This document shows, piece by piece, positions 10,280 through 19,783 of a stretch of DNA of 64,000 bases. Both the position numbers and the translations under genes were made by a program. The DNA is from Acidobacteriota bacterium (GTDB taxonomy: Bacteria; Acidobacteriota; Blastocatellia; Pyrinomonadales; Pyrinomonadaceae), in NCBI GenBank assembly GCA_020199775.1, contig JAIVJZ010000003.1, forward strand, positions 62,001 through 126,000. The letters are read 5' to 3'. The notes under the pieces were generated by a model. The model saw nothing but the letters and a program-made list of their open reading frames with translations. It did no database searches and was not told the DNA's origin. Positions within the stretch are counted from its first letter, which is position 1; each line of letters starts with the position of its first letter.

Positions 10280-11175
10280 GGCGTGCGCTCCCCCCCGGTT
10301 CCCTGATGTCCGCCTTGGGTGGTCGGCGTGCCCGGCCCCGGCTTGCGCTGGTTGCGTAAGTTCTCCGGCACTTCGGCGGCGGGCGTGTTCTGGCTCAGTT
10401 GCAGCGCGCGTATGTAGGCGATGATCGCCCAGCGGTCGCGCGGCGGAATCTGCTCGGAATAATCGGGCATCGCGCCCCAGCCGTTCGTGATCACGTCGAA
10501 GAAGTGACCGAGCGTTTCATTGCGCAAGCGGTCGTCGTGGAGCGAGGGCGGGCGGCGGAAACCGCGCCGCACGATCATGCCGTCGCCGTAGCCGGTCTGC
10601 CCGTGACACATCGCGCAGTAGATGTTGAAACGCTCCTCGCCGCGATCCAGTTCTTTAGCCGTGATGGCGAACGGGAACTCGTTGACGCCCCCCGGCGTTC
10701 CCGTCTGCCCCGCGCCGGGGACGTTGCCCGCGACGTTGCCGCGCACGTTCACGTCGCCGCCCGTCTGCGTGCCGCCCGTGGTCGCGCCCTGCGCGTTCGG
10801 CGCGTTCGCCGACACGCTCGTCAACGGCGTCAGGCCGCCGCCGCCCGCGCCGCCCGACGGCGGCCCCGCCGCGCCGCCACCCGCGCCCGTCGCGTTCCTG
10901 CCGGTGTAGTAAGCCGTGTTCACGTCGCGGTAGCCGCGCGCGACCGTGCCCTCGACGTAGGGGCGCGACGATTGCCCGTCGGAAAAACTCTTGCTCGGCT
11001 CGTAGACCTCGTAACGCGGCTGATCCTGCATGTCTTGTCTGCAACCGGACAGGTAAAAGGTGAAAGGTAAAAGGCAAAGGGTGAAGAAGACGCGCCCTGA
11101 CGCGAAGCGCGTGCGAAGCGGCTTCCCTTTCGCCTTTCCCCCTTCCCCTTTCCCCTGATTCTTAATGTTCGACAT
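10276..11175 (-). CDS. actE: ACIII monoheme cytochrome c lipoprotein ActE
   Basis: 299 aa from ATG 11175, chosen because AGAGG lies 6 nt upstream; an in-frame start 18 nt further upstream is less well placed. The N-terminus is a lipoprotein signal: basic Gly/Lys stretch, hydrophobic run FFTLCLLPFTFY and lipobox LSGC (Cys ~45). Haem c binds at CAMCH, followed by PDYSEQIPP with probable distal ligand region GAMPDY. Between the lipobox and haem domain is a long Gly/Ala/Thr/Asn linker. The first 14 nt overlap the end of actD. The signal-peptide codons coincide with an inverted repeat (see 11052-11156). ActE is a peripheral cytochrome passing electrons from ActA to the oxidase. Confidence 0.93.
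   Translation of the reverse strand: MSNIKNQGKGEGGKAKGKPLRTRFASGRVFFTLCLLPFTFYLSGCRQDMQDQPRYEVYEPSKSFSDGQSSRPYVEGTVARGYRDVNTAYYTGRNATGAGGGAAGPPSGGAGGGGLTPLTSVSANAPNAQGATTGGTQTGGDVNVRGNVAGNVPGAGQTGTPGGVNEFPFAITAKELDRGEERFNIYCAMCHGQTGYGDGMIVRRGFRRPPSLHDDRLRNETLGHFFDVITNGWGAMPDYSEQIPPRDRWAIIAYIRALQLSQNTPAAEVPENLRNQRKPGPGTPTTQGGHQGTGGERTP
11052..11156. repeat. Imperfect inverted repeat of AAGG-type units inside the actE start region
   Basis: Arms of degenerate GGTAAAA/GGTGAAA/GGGGAAA units at about 11052-11089 and 11121-11156 face each other across a GC-rich centre. The distal arm begins 5 nt after the actD stop. Because actE starts within the actD end, the whole element is translated: the two arms give the Lys/Gly-rich head and the Leu/Phe-rich core of the ActE signal peptide. 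Confidence 0.75.
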
Positions 11176-11707
11176 CGGCCACCTCTTGCGCACCCAGACT
11201 GCGTAGAAAACCGGTCGTCGCCTCGCGGTCGAACTTCGGATCGCGCGCTTCGATGACGAGGAAGAAGCGGTCGCGCGAAGCGAGCGCGAAGTTCGGCACG
11301 TTGAAGACCGGGTGATACGGTTCGGGCAGCCCGTTCAAGGCGAGCATGCCGAAGATCGCCGCCATCGCCGCGCCGAGCACCGTCGTCTCGAACGTGATCG
11401 GGATGAAGGCAGGCCAACTGTGCAAGGGCTTGCCGCCGACGTTGAGCGGGTAGTTGATCACCGAGACGTAATACTGCAAGGCGTAGCCGCCGATGAGGCC
11501 GACGATGCCGCCGATCAGCACGATGAGCGGCAGACGCTCCTTGTGGTGGCCGACGGCCTCGGACAGAGCCTCAATCGGGTAGGGCGAGTAGGCGTCCATG
11601 TTGCGGTAGCCCTCCTCGTGCGCCCGCCGCGTCGCCGCGACCACGTCGGTCGGGTTATCGAACTCGGCCATCACGCCGTAAATTGCCGGCCTTGTTGGTT
11701 TCCTCAT
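11162..11707 (-). CDS. actD: ACIII subunit ActD (DUF3341)
   Basis: 181 aa with the DUF3341 layout: a short soluble N-terminal domain (YGVMAEFDNPTDVVAATRRA...GYRNMDAYSPYPIE), two membrane helices (LPLIVLIGGIVGLIGGYALQ, ~57-76; FETTVLGAAMAAIFGMLAL, ~103-121) and a soluble tail with PEPYHPVFN and RFFLVIEARDPKFD. ActD packs against ActC in the complex and carries no cofactor. A Shine-Dalgarno-like GAAGGGG precedes ATG 11707 by about 6 nt. It follows actC after a 99-nt gap that contains a palindromic repeat, the longest gap inside the act genes. Confidence 0.94.
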   Translation of the reverse strand: MRKPTRPAIYGVMAEFDNPTDVVAATRRAHEEGYRNMDAYSPYPIEALSEAVGHHKERLPLIVLIGGIVGLIGGYALQYYVSVINYPLNVGGKPLHSWPAFIPITFETTVLGAAMAAIFGMLALNGLPEPYHPVFNVPNFALASRDRFFLVIEARDPKFDREATTGFLRSLGAQEVADVEH

Positions 11708-11723
11708 AACAACCCCTTCGGGG

Positions 11724-11803
11724 AAACGATGAACGATGAACGATGAACGATGAACGAAAAGCCGGTTGCTTTTACTTCATCGTTCATCGTTCCTACTTCA
11801 TCC
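11724..11803. repeat. Family-A palindrome (GAACGAT units) between actC and actD
   Basis: Tandem GAACGAT heptamers (about four copies) at 11727-11755 face TTCATCGTTCATCGTTC at 11776-11792 and a further ACTTCATCC. The element starts 3 nt after the actC stop codon. The inner AAAAGC/GCTTTT pair continues the stem. There is no U-tract, and downstream operon genes imply it does not stop all transcription. Confidence 0.9.
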
Positions 11804-11806
11804 TTT

Positions 11807-13201
<1,395 letters not shown>

Positions 13202-13207
13202 GAAATT

Positions 13208-16200
13208 TTACGCCCCATGAATTTCTTCGTTCGGATTGCGCATCGCCGACAGGTACGTCGTGCGCGGGCGCGTGTTGAGTTCGGCGAGCAAGCTGTAGTT
13301 GCGCTGGTCGTGCTGCATCCGGGCGACGCGGCTCTCTTGGTCGTTCAAGTCGCCGAAGATGATGGCCTCGGTCGGGCAGGCCGACTGGCAGGCCGTGACG
13401 ATCTCGCCGTCGCGCACGCGCCGCCCTTCCTTCTCCGATTCGATCCGCGCGTAGGAGATGCGCTGGATGCAGTAGGTGCATTTCTCCATCACGCCGCGCG
13501 AGCGCACGGTCACGTCCGGGTTGCGCATCATCTTCAGAGACGGCGTCTCGAAATCCTGATAGAGCAGGAAGTTGAACCGGCGCACCTTGTAGGGGCAGTT
13601 GTTCGAGCAGTAGCGCGTGCCGATGCAGCGGTTGTAGACCATGTCGTTCGTGCCCTCCGCGCTGTGGACGGTGGCGTGGACGGGGCAGACCGGCTCGCAC
13701 GGCGCGAGTTCGCAGTGCATGCACGGGATCGGCATGAAGTGCGCGCCTTCGGGGTTTTCCGCCAAGCCTTTGAAATAGGTATCGACGCGCAGCCAGTGCA
13801 TGTGGCGGCTGCGCGCGACCTGCTCTTTGCCGACGATGGGGATGTTGTTCTCCGACTGGCACGCGATGACGCACGACTGGCAGCCGACGCACGAGGCCAC
13901 GTCCACGGCCATCCCCCACTTGTAGCCCGTGTACTCGTAGTTCGGGTAGAGCGTGTCGTTCGAGTGCGGCTCTTTGTGTATCTCCTTGCCGACCGTCTGG
14001 GCTGCGCCCTCGTGCGTCGCCACGCTCGCGCCGCCGTGCACCTCGCGGCTCGAATCGCCCGTGTTCGTCAGGTATTCGGCGAGCGTGTTGGAACGCACGA
14101 TGTCGCGCCCTTCCATGTTGAAGTGAAGCTGCGTGACGGCGAGCAGGTATTCCTCGCCCGTCGGTACGACTTCCAGCCCCGCGCCCTGCCACATCGCGTC
14201 GGACGTGCGCAGGCGATAGGCGTTGTAGCCGAGCGGCTTGTCCTCGGTCGTCGTGCCGACTCTGCCCGCGCGCGTGCGGCCGTAGCCGAGCGTGACCGTC
14301 ACCACGTCGTCCGGTTGACCGGGCACGATGAGGACGGGCGCGCGTACCGCCTGCCCGCGATAACGCAGTTCGACGAGCGGCGCGTTGAACTCGCGCCCCT
14401 TGTACGTGTAGTCGTTCTCGTTCAGACCGAACATGCGCCGCGCCGTGTTCAGGCTCATGTGGGCGGCGTTGTCCCAGGTCAATTTCGTCAGGGGCTTCGG
14501 CAACTCCTGCAACCAGCCGTTGTTGGCGAAGCGGCCGTCGTAGACGGTCGGGTCGGGGCGGAAGACGATCTCGAACGCGCCGCCCGAAGACGGCGGAGCC
14601 GGAGGCAGATTCGCAGACCAGTCGCCTCTGACCGTGACGTTAGTAAACACGGACGCCGTGCCCGGAATCACTCCGTCATGCACGGCCCTGCGCCACGCCT
14701 CGTCGAAGTTCGCGGGAGCGGCGGCAACAGTCCTCGTCGCCGCGTTCGGCGTCCCCGAAGGCGTCGGGCTTCCGCTCGGCGTCGGGCTTGCCGACGCGCC
14801 CGGCGCGGGACTTGGCGACGCGGACGCGTTTGCGCCCGCCGTTGTGGTTTGTCCCGCCGCGCCGCCCGCTCCTTCGCCGTGCGTGTTGTTGCCGCCGTGC
14901 GCGCTGACGTTACGATGCGCCGCGCCTTCCGGGACGGTCGCCTGCGCGATGACCACCGGTTGCGAGGCGACGAGCGATTCGAGGCGCTGCGTGCGCCAGT
15001 AGTCGCGCACGATGTCGTAGCCCGATTGTTCGGGCTTGTCGGTGAAGGCCGCCAAGAATTCGTTGACGCTCCGGCCTTTGTAGAGCGGCGCGATGAGCGG
15101 CTGGATGATGGAGACCGTGCCGTCGTGCGCGCGCGTGTCGCCCCACGATTCGAGGAAGTGCGTTTCGGGGATGTGCCAGTGGCAAAGCTCCGAAGTCTCG
15201 TCGTCGTAGAGGCTGAGATGGATGCGCAGGCCGTCTCTGCCGTCGGGCGTCCTAATCTTATCGAGCCGTTCTTTCGTGAACGCGAGATCGACGGGCGCGT
15301 TATAAACCGGGTTGCCGCCGACGATGACGAGCATTTCGACGCGCCCCGCCTCGATGTCGCCGACGAGTTCGCGCAGGCTGGAGACTTGATCCACCGGCTG
15401 CGCCTCAATCGGCTCACGATAAAAAACGGTCTCGCCGACGTTGCCGAGCGCCTGATTCATCGCGTGCGCGAGCGCGTGGACGGCAGGCGTCTGGTGGTCG
15501 CCCGCGACGACGATGGAACGGCCGCGCGCCGCCTGCAAATCTTTCGCGACGGCGAACAGGTGCGCGGCGTGCGGGACGTTTGTGTACTGCGCGCCGTCGG
15601 TCGAAACGCCGGGCGCGCCGAGGGCGGCGGCGAGCGCGCGGGCGAACGGCTCCAACCCACTCGGCTTGACCGAGAAGCGGTGATCGGCGAACGCGCCCGT
15701 GTTCGTCGGCGTCGTCTCCACCACGTAGAGACGGTTCATGTCGGTCTTGCCCTCGCCGATGCGCCGCTTCGAGGCGAAGTCGCGCGCGTAACGCAGGTTG
15801 GCCGCGCCCGAAGAGAGGAAATCGGAATCGAGCGAGAGCACGCGGTCGGCGCGGTCGAAGCGGTAGACGGTGTTGACGGGTTGGCCGAAGGCGAGTTGCG
15901 CGCCGAGCGCGGCGCTGTTCGTCCCGGCCGGTTCATACTGGTGCCACTTCGCACCGGGAAAGGCCGCGAGGATCGTTTTCAACTGCGCGGCCGTCGTCGG
16001 CGACGTGATGGTCTCGGTCAGGAACCTGAGCCCCGCGCCGCCGCGCCCGCGCATCTCGTCGAGCCGTGTGCGAATCTCGCCGAGGAAGGCCGTGTAGGGG
16101 CGTATCTCGCCGCGATTGCTGATCGTCTCGGAGCGGTCGGGGTCGTAGAGCGAGAGGATCGAGGCGATGGAGAACACGTCCGTGGCGGCGACGCGCTGGC

Positions 16201-16663
16201 CTGCGGGGCGTTCGGGCGTGCCGCTGGTCGGGTGATCCGGGTTGCCCTCGGCGTGCGTCGGCCGCCCCTCGTTGCTGCGGACGAGCAGACCGGCCGCGCC
16301 GCCGGGAAACGGCATCGCCGTGGCGAAAAAGAGCGGCTTGCCAGGGACGAGTTCCGCGGGCTGGCGCACGAAGGGAACGACGGTTTCCGGCGGTTGATAG
16401 GAGCAGGAGGTAAGCCCGGCGAGCGCGAGCGACGCGCCCATCAACTTCAGAAACGTGCGGCGGCCGACCTCGTCGTCCCACTCGCCCGCCTGTCGCGGAA
16501 ACTCCGCGTGCAGGAAATCTTCAAACTGTCCCGAATCGGCCAACTCTTCGAGGCTGCGCCAGTATTCCCTGCCCGTCTTTTCTTCGAGGCGCGCGCGTAT
16601 CTCTTCGCGCTTGACGGGGCGACGGATGTTGTACAGTTCGGGGAAAGTCTCTTTGATGTGCAT
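13208..16663 (-). CDS. actB: ACIII Fe-S/molybdopterin-like subunit ActB
   Basis: 1151 aa fusion: an N-terminal ~65-residue segment, a twin-arginine-like signal (RRTFLKLMGASLALAG, ~68), a molybdopterin-oxidoreductase-like domain (~90-780) that in ACIII binds no Mo, and a C-terminal ferredoxin domain with cysteine groups CVGCQSCVIAC (~905), CMHCELAPCEPVC, CIGTRYCSNNC and CTYCIQ...CQSAC. These hold three or four Fe-S clusters that carry electrons from quinol to ActA. A Ser/Pro/Thr/Gly repeat linker (ASPSPAPGASASPTP and following, ~625-665) interrupts the middle and seems lineage-specific. It starts 28 bp after actA. The Tat motif inside, not at, the N-terminus is normal for this family. Confidence 0.96.
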   Translation of the reverse strand: MHIKETFPELYNIRRPVKREEIRARLEEKTGREYWRSLEELADSGQFEDFLHAEFPRQAGEWDDEVGRRTFLKLMGASLALAGLTSCSYQPPETVVPFVRQPAELVPGKPLFFATAMPFPGGAAGLLVRSNEGRPTHAEGNPDHPTSGTPERPAGQRVAATDVFSIASILSLYDPDRSETISNRGEIRPYTAFLGEIRTRLDEMRGRGGAGLRFLTETITSPTTAAQLKTILAAFPGAKWHQYEPAGTNSAALGAQLAFGQPVNTVYRFDRADRVLSLDSDFLSSGAANLRYARDFASKRRIGEGKTDMNRLYVVETTPTNTGAFADHRFSVKPSGLEPFARALAAALGAPGVSTDGAQYTNVPHAAHLFAVAKDLQAARGRSIVVAGDHQTPAVHALAHAMNQALGNVGETVFYREPIEAQPVDQVSSLRELVGDIEAGRVEMLVIVGGNPVYNAPVDLAFTKERLDKIRTPDGRDGLRIHLSLYDDETSELCHWHIPETHFLESWGDTRAHDGTVSIIQPLIAPLYKGRSVNEFLAAFTDKPEQSGYDIVRDYWRTQRLESLVASQPVVIAQATVPEGAAHRNVSAHGGNNTHGEGAGGAAGQTTTAGANASASPSPAPGASASPTPSGSPTPSGTPNAATRTVAAAPANFDEAWRRAVHDGVIPGTASVFTNVTVRGDWSANLPPAPPSSGGAFEIVFRPDPTVYDGRFANNGWLQELPKPLTKLTWDNAAHMSLNTARRMFGLNENDYTYKGREFNAPLVELRYRGQAVRAPVLIVPGQPDDVVTVTLGYGRTRAGRVGTTTEDKPLGYNAYRLRTSDAMWQGAGLEVVPTGEEYLLAVTQLHFNMEGRDIVRSNTLAEYLTNTGDSSREVHGGASVATHEGAAQTVGKEIHKEPHSNDTLYPNYEYTGYKWGMAVDVASCVGCQSCVIACQSENNIPIVGKEQVARSRHMHWLRVDTYFKGLAENPEGAHFMPIPCMHCELAPCEPVCPVHATVHSAEGTNDMVYNRCIGTRYCSNNCPYKVRRFNFLLYQDFETPSLKMMRNPDVTVRSRGVMEKCTYCIQRISYARIESEKEGRRVRDGEIVTACQSACPTEAIIFGDLNDQESRVARMQHDQRNYSLLAELNTRPRTTYLSAMRNPNEEIHGA

Positions 16664-16690
16664 CTACTTCTCAACCTCTCGCCGACCTTA

Positions 16691-17374
16691 TCAGCGGTGG
16701 CAAGTCGAACAACTTTCGAGGATCGCGCGCGGGCGCACCTTGTATTCGGCTTTCAACTGCCGTCCGCGCGCCAACTGCTCCGCCGTCTTGTTCTCCGCGA
16801 GCGCGTTCTCCTGCTGCCAGTCCATGTTGAAGACTTCGGACTTCGGGCGCAGGTATCGTTCCGGCTCGCGGTGACACTCCAGACACCACTCCATCTGCAA
16901 CGACGCCGCCTGATAGACGAGCGGCATCTCGTCCACGCGCCCGTGACACGACGAGCAGCCGACGCCCTTGGCGACGTGGATGCTGTGGTTGAAATAGACG
17001 TAATCGGGCAGGTCGTGCACGCGCGTCCACTCAATCGGCTTGTTCTCTTTCCAGCTGGCGCGCACGGGTTCGAGGTACGGGCTGTCGCTCCACAGTTGCG
17101 AGTGGCAGTTCATGCAGGTCTTCGTCGGCGGCAGTCCGGCGTTGGAAGAGACTTCGACGGACGTGTGGCAGTAGCGGCAGTCGATGCCGTCGTCGCCCGT
17201 GTGGTGCTTGTGCGAAAACTGGACGGGCTGCTCGCGTTCGTCGAACGCGCCCGTGTTCCAAGACGAGCGGTTGATCTCGGCCACCGCCCACGTCACAAAC
17301 AGCAGGACGAAGATCGAGCCGAAGATGCTCAGCTTGGCGAGCGTGTTGGTGCTGCGGTGAAAAATTTGCGGCAT
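16691..17374 (-). CDS. actA: ACIII pentaheme cytochrome c ActA
   Basis: 227 aa with one N-terminal membrane anchor (LSIFGSIFVLLFVTWAVAEI, ~15-34) and five CxxCH haem sites: CRYCH, CMNCH, CSSCH, CLECH and CSTCH at the very C-terminus. Additional His residues (FSHKHHTGDD, YFNHSIHVAKG) are likely distal ligands. Five haems fit the ActA subunit of alternative complex III, which receives electrons from ActB and hands them to ActE or the caa3 oxidase. It is the first gene of the operon, with more than 500 bp of non-coding DNA upstream. Confidence 0.95.
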   Translation of the reverse strand: MPQIFHRSTNTLAKLSIFGSIFVLLFVTWAVAEINRSSWNTGAFDEREQPVQFSHKHHTGDDGIDCRYCHTSVEVSSNAGLPPTKTCMNCHSQLWSDSPYLEPVRASWKENKPIEWTRVHDLPDYVYFNHSIHVAKGVGCSSCHGRVDEMPLVYQAASLQMEWCLECHREPERYLRPKSEVFNMDWQQENALAENKTAEQLARGRQLKAEYKVRPRAILESCSTCHR

Positions 17375-17875
17375 GCTTAGTCCCTGCTGCTAATCTGCTG
17401 TTGTGACCTTACGCCTTCGGGCGACCGTTTTTGTAAAGCTGTTGATAAACCGAAGGTCGCCTGCGCGGTCGCGCGTCAGACAAAGAAAGGCCACCACCTA
17501 CCGAACGGGCGGGCGCACTACATGACGAGGTACGGAAGTCTTAAGCGTGCAAGCTACAACTTTCCCCGTCATGCCCCCTTGTGCCAAAATTCTTGTGGTG
17601 GGGTAGTGATACTAAATTTTCCGCCGAACGGCAAGCGACAGGCTGAATTAATTCACCAATAAATGCGCGCGTTCCCCGACCCCACGCGCCCCCCGACGCG
17701 CCGCACACGCCCCGACACGGCATAAACGCTGGACGAAAACGCGCGCGCCCCGCGCGAGTTATAAGTTCGCGACGCGCAAACGCTCACGATTATTCATGCT
17801 TGCAGCGAGCCGCAATTGCGTGAATCGAGCGGAAAATTAAGAGAGATTCACCGCCGCAGACACTCAGAGTTGACC
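17375..17875. other. Non-coding region upstream of the ACIII-cox operon
   Basis: About 500 nt without a credible gene. It holds an A/T-richer patch at 17585-17675, where the operon promoter probably lies, and a partial copy of a CACCGCCGCAGA repeat style (17846-17862) also seen near 23130. Nothing else was recognised. Confidence 0.6.
17606..17634 (-). promoter_or_regulatory. Candidate sigma70-type promoter of the ACIII-cox operon
   Basis: Minus strand: TTGCCG (17634-17629), a 17-nt spacer, then TATCAC (17611-17606). Each hexamer matches consensus at four of six positions. It would leave a leader of about 225 nt before actA. This is the best-spaced pair I found in the A/T-rich patch, but the match is modest. 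Confidence 0.3.
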
Positions 17876-17943
17876 GATGAAGGAGGGACGATGAACGATG
17901 AACTGAAAGCAACTCGCTTTCACTTCATCGTTCATCGTTCAAC
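17876..17943. repeat. Family-A palindrome at the 3' end of the EamA gene
   Basis: GACGATGAACGATGAA (17888-17903) faces TTCATCGTTCATCGTTC (17924-17940) with GAAAGC/GCTTTC at the loop. The right arm overlaps the TGA stop codon (17939-17941) of the EamA gene, so the repeat supplies part of the stop. Confidence 0.85.
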
Positions 17944-18853
17944 TCTCCGTGTCTTCCGCGTCCCGCTTTTGCTTCGCCACCCAGACGGCGTGCGAGGCGA
18001 CGGCGGCGATGATGATCGCGCCGCCCGCAATCGCCCAACCGCCGGGGCGTTCGCCGACGAAGAGGAAGACCCAGATGGGGTTGAAGATGGGTTCGATGTA
18101 GCCGATGACGCTGGCGTCGAGCGATTTCACGCCGCGCGCGATGCCGAGCGTGAGAAGCGTGTAGCCGACGCCGAGTTGGACGATGCCGAGGTAAGCGGCG
18201 ATGGCAAGGTTGGTCGGCGTGAAATGCTCCGCGCCGCTCACGATGGCGGGCAGCATCACGAGCGCGAGCAGCCAGTTTCCGTAGATGACGGACGAGGCGC
18301 GGTTGACTTCGCGCGCGCGCGGGTGGCGCAGGAGCAGGAAGAGGACGGCGAAGCACACGCCGGAGGCGAGCGCGGTGAGATTGCCTTCCACGTCCCGTGG
18401 CCTGAGTTGGCCGACGAAGAAGAGCGACATCCCCAGCAGGCAGAAGGCGACGACGACGAAGTCCGCCGCGCGATACTTCTCTTTGAAGAAGAAAGGCTCT
18501 GCGAGCAGGATGTAGACGGGCGCGGTGTATTGCAGGAAGATGGCGTTGGCGGCCGTCGTCTGCATCGTCGCGCGGACGAAGAAGTAGAGAAGCGCGGCGT
18601 AGAAGACGGCGGCGACGGCCGTGACGAGGTTGAGGCGAAAGCCCTCTCGCCTCGTCAACAGCATCACGGTCGCCGCCGCCAACAGCGCGCGCGCGCCGGA
18701 GAGTTCCGCGTCCGAGAGCGTGCTCCACTTGATGAACAGCCCGCCCGTGCTCCACAACAGCATGGCGACGAGGACGAACCAGACGGGCGAGACGCCGCCC
18801 GCCGCCGCTGCCGCCGTCGCCCCGCCTTCGCCGCTCCCAGAAGTTCCGGCCAT
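17939..18853 (-). CDS. EamA/DMT-superfamily transporter
   Basis: 304 aa with ten predicted membrane helices in two EamA repeats. The first repeat opens SPVWFVLVAMLLWSTGGLFIKW and holds LSGARALLAAATVMLLTRR; the second opens LTALASGVCFAVLFLLLRH and ends with the typical SVIGYIEPIFNPIWVFLFVGERPGGWAIAGGAIIIAAV. The family exports or takes up small metabolites such as amino acids or drugs; substrate cannot be read from sequence. An Ala/Gly-rich 20-residue cytoplasmic head precedes helix 1. It follows the anchored protein gene by 12 bp and probably shares its transcript. Confidence 0.9.
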   Translation of the reverse strand: MAGTSGSGEGGATAAAAAGGVSPVWFVLVAMLLWSTGGLFIKWSTLSDAELSGARALLAAATVMLLTRREGFRLNLVTAVAAVFYAALLYFFVRATMQTTAANAIFLQYTAPVYILLAEPFFFKEKYRAADFVVVAFCLLGMSLFFVGQLRPRDVEGNLTALASGVCFAVLFLLLRHPRAREVNRASSVIYGNWLLALVMLPAIVSGAEHFTPTNLAIAAYLGIVQLGVGYTLLTLGIARGVKSLDASVIGYIEPIFNPIWVFLFVGERPGGWAIAGGAIIIAAVASHAVWVAKQKRDAEDTES

Positions 18854-18865
18854 TTGCGAGAGACG

Positions 18866-19672
18866 CTATTGCGACGCCCCCGAACCGAAGCGGAACGATT
18901 CGAGGATAACCGGCAACTCGCCCTTCTCGCCCACGTCTTCCACGCCCGACAACTCCGGCGCGCGATCCGACGCGATCATCACGAGCGCGACGCCCTTCTT
19001 CTGTCCCGCGGGCGGCGGCAGCATCGCGACGCGCCCCCAGAACTCCACGTTATTCTTCTCCGCCGAGAAGCGAAACTCGTAGCCGTCGTAGGGACCGATC
19101 TTCGTTTCGCCCTCCGACAACTTTTTGTAATTCGGGAACTGCGACGCGAACTGCGTGTTGAACTGCGTGGCGAGTTGCGGCATCAACTGCTTGTCGAGCG
19201 CGGTGCCGGTCGCGCTCACCCAGCCGACGGCGAAGTTCTCCTGCGTGAAGTTGCCGTCGTCGCCGCTCACTTTGCGTTCGACCCTGACGAAGTTCGGCGC
19301 GGGGTTGGGGTCGAGTTCCCAGCCATCGGGATAATTGAATGAGAAATCGACGAAGTTATCCGCGAGGTTGCCGCTGCGCCCCTGCCGCGAATTGACGTAT
19401 CGCTTGGTATTCGCGGCTTGCGTCGGCTCGGCCGTGTTGGAATCTCTCCGGTTGGAGTTCGACATGTTGGAGTTGAGAGACTTCGCCGTCTCCTCCGCTT
19501 TTTTGAAACCTAAATAAGCCAGCCCGCCAACCGCAATCACGATGATAATGATCAGCAAAAGACAGCCGACGACGCCGCCGATAATCCACGGCTTCTTCGA
19601 CTTCGGAGCCGGGCCTTGCGACATACCGGAGGGGGAATAATTCGGCGCGCCCGCCGGGGGATAGTTCTGCAT
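18866..19672 (-). CDS. Anchored extracytoplasmic protein, PsbP/DcrB-like domain possible
   Basis: 268 aa from ATG 19672, preceded by AAGGAG at a good distance. A start 78 nt upstream would translate a palindromic repeat and is rejected. A Pro/Gly/Tyr-rich head (MQNYPPAGAPNYSP) leads to one membrane helix (WIIGGVVGCLLLIIIIVIAV, ~24-43), an Asn/Ser-rich linker and a globular domain beginning DFSFNYPDGWEL. That sequence plus the later FRFSAEKNNVEFWGRVAML pattern recalls PsbP/DcrB-like folds, which often bind partners at the membrane surface. Function is not recognised. It lies between the M14 peptidase gene and EamA, all on one strand. Confidence 0.75.
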   Translation of the reverse strand: MQNYPPAGAPNYSPSGMSQGPAPKSKKPWIIGGVVGCLLLIIIIVIAVGGLAYLGFKKAEETAKSLNSNMSNSNRRDSNTAEPTQAANTKRYVNSRQGRSGNLADNFVDFSFNYPDGWELDPNPAPNFVRVERKVSGDDGNFTQENFAVGWVSATGTALDKQLMPQLATQFNTQFASQFPNYKKLSEGETKIGPYDGYEFRFSAEKNNVEFWGRVAMLPPPAGQKKGVALVMIASDRAPELSGVEDVGEKGELPVILESFRFGSGASQ

Positions 19673-19697
19673 GCTTAGAGTCTCCTTCAAGTTAAAT

Positions 19698-19776
19698 GAT
19701 GAAGTAGGAACGCGGAACGATGAACTGAAGACAAAAGCATTTGCTTTCATTCATCGTTCCGCGTTCCTACTTCATC
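19698..19776. repeat. Family-A palindrome with perfect 27-bp arms
   Basis: Arms 19698-19724 and 19750-19776 are exact reverse complements, built from GATGAAGTAGGAACGCGG-type units. The 25-nt centre contains AAAGCA/TGCTTT, extending the hairpin. The element starts 7 nt after the stop codon of the M14 peptidase gene. Confidence 0.95.
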
Positions 19777-19783
19777 GTTGTCT

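Noticed and set aside
13217..17380. Very long open frame (1387 codons) on the plus strand opposite actB and actA
   Set aside because: Translation is Arg/Ala/Val/Asp-rich with no domain, while the opposite strand encodes well-conserved Fe-S and haem motifs. Long antisense frames follow from the GC-rich codon bias. The frames opposite coxA/coxC (3517-6045) and the TonB receptor (25907-29104) are the same case.
17570..17586. Sigma54-like promoter TGGCAC-N-GGCA upstream of actA
   Set aside because: The GG and GC dinucleotides are separated by 9, not 10, nt, and the downstream half lacks TTGC. Sigma54 spacing is strict.
19673..19750. Longer N-terminus for the anchored protein gene (and similar for mfd, dusB and others)
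   Set aside because: The extra residues are only a translation of palindromic repeats (HRSSF/VPTSSF-type peptides). Internal ATG codons fit the families, and for the anchored protein also a Shine-Dalgarno site.
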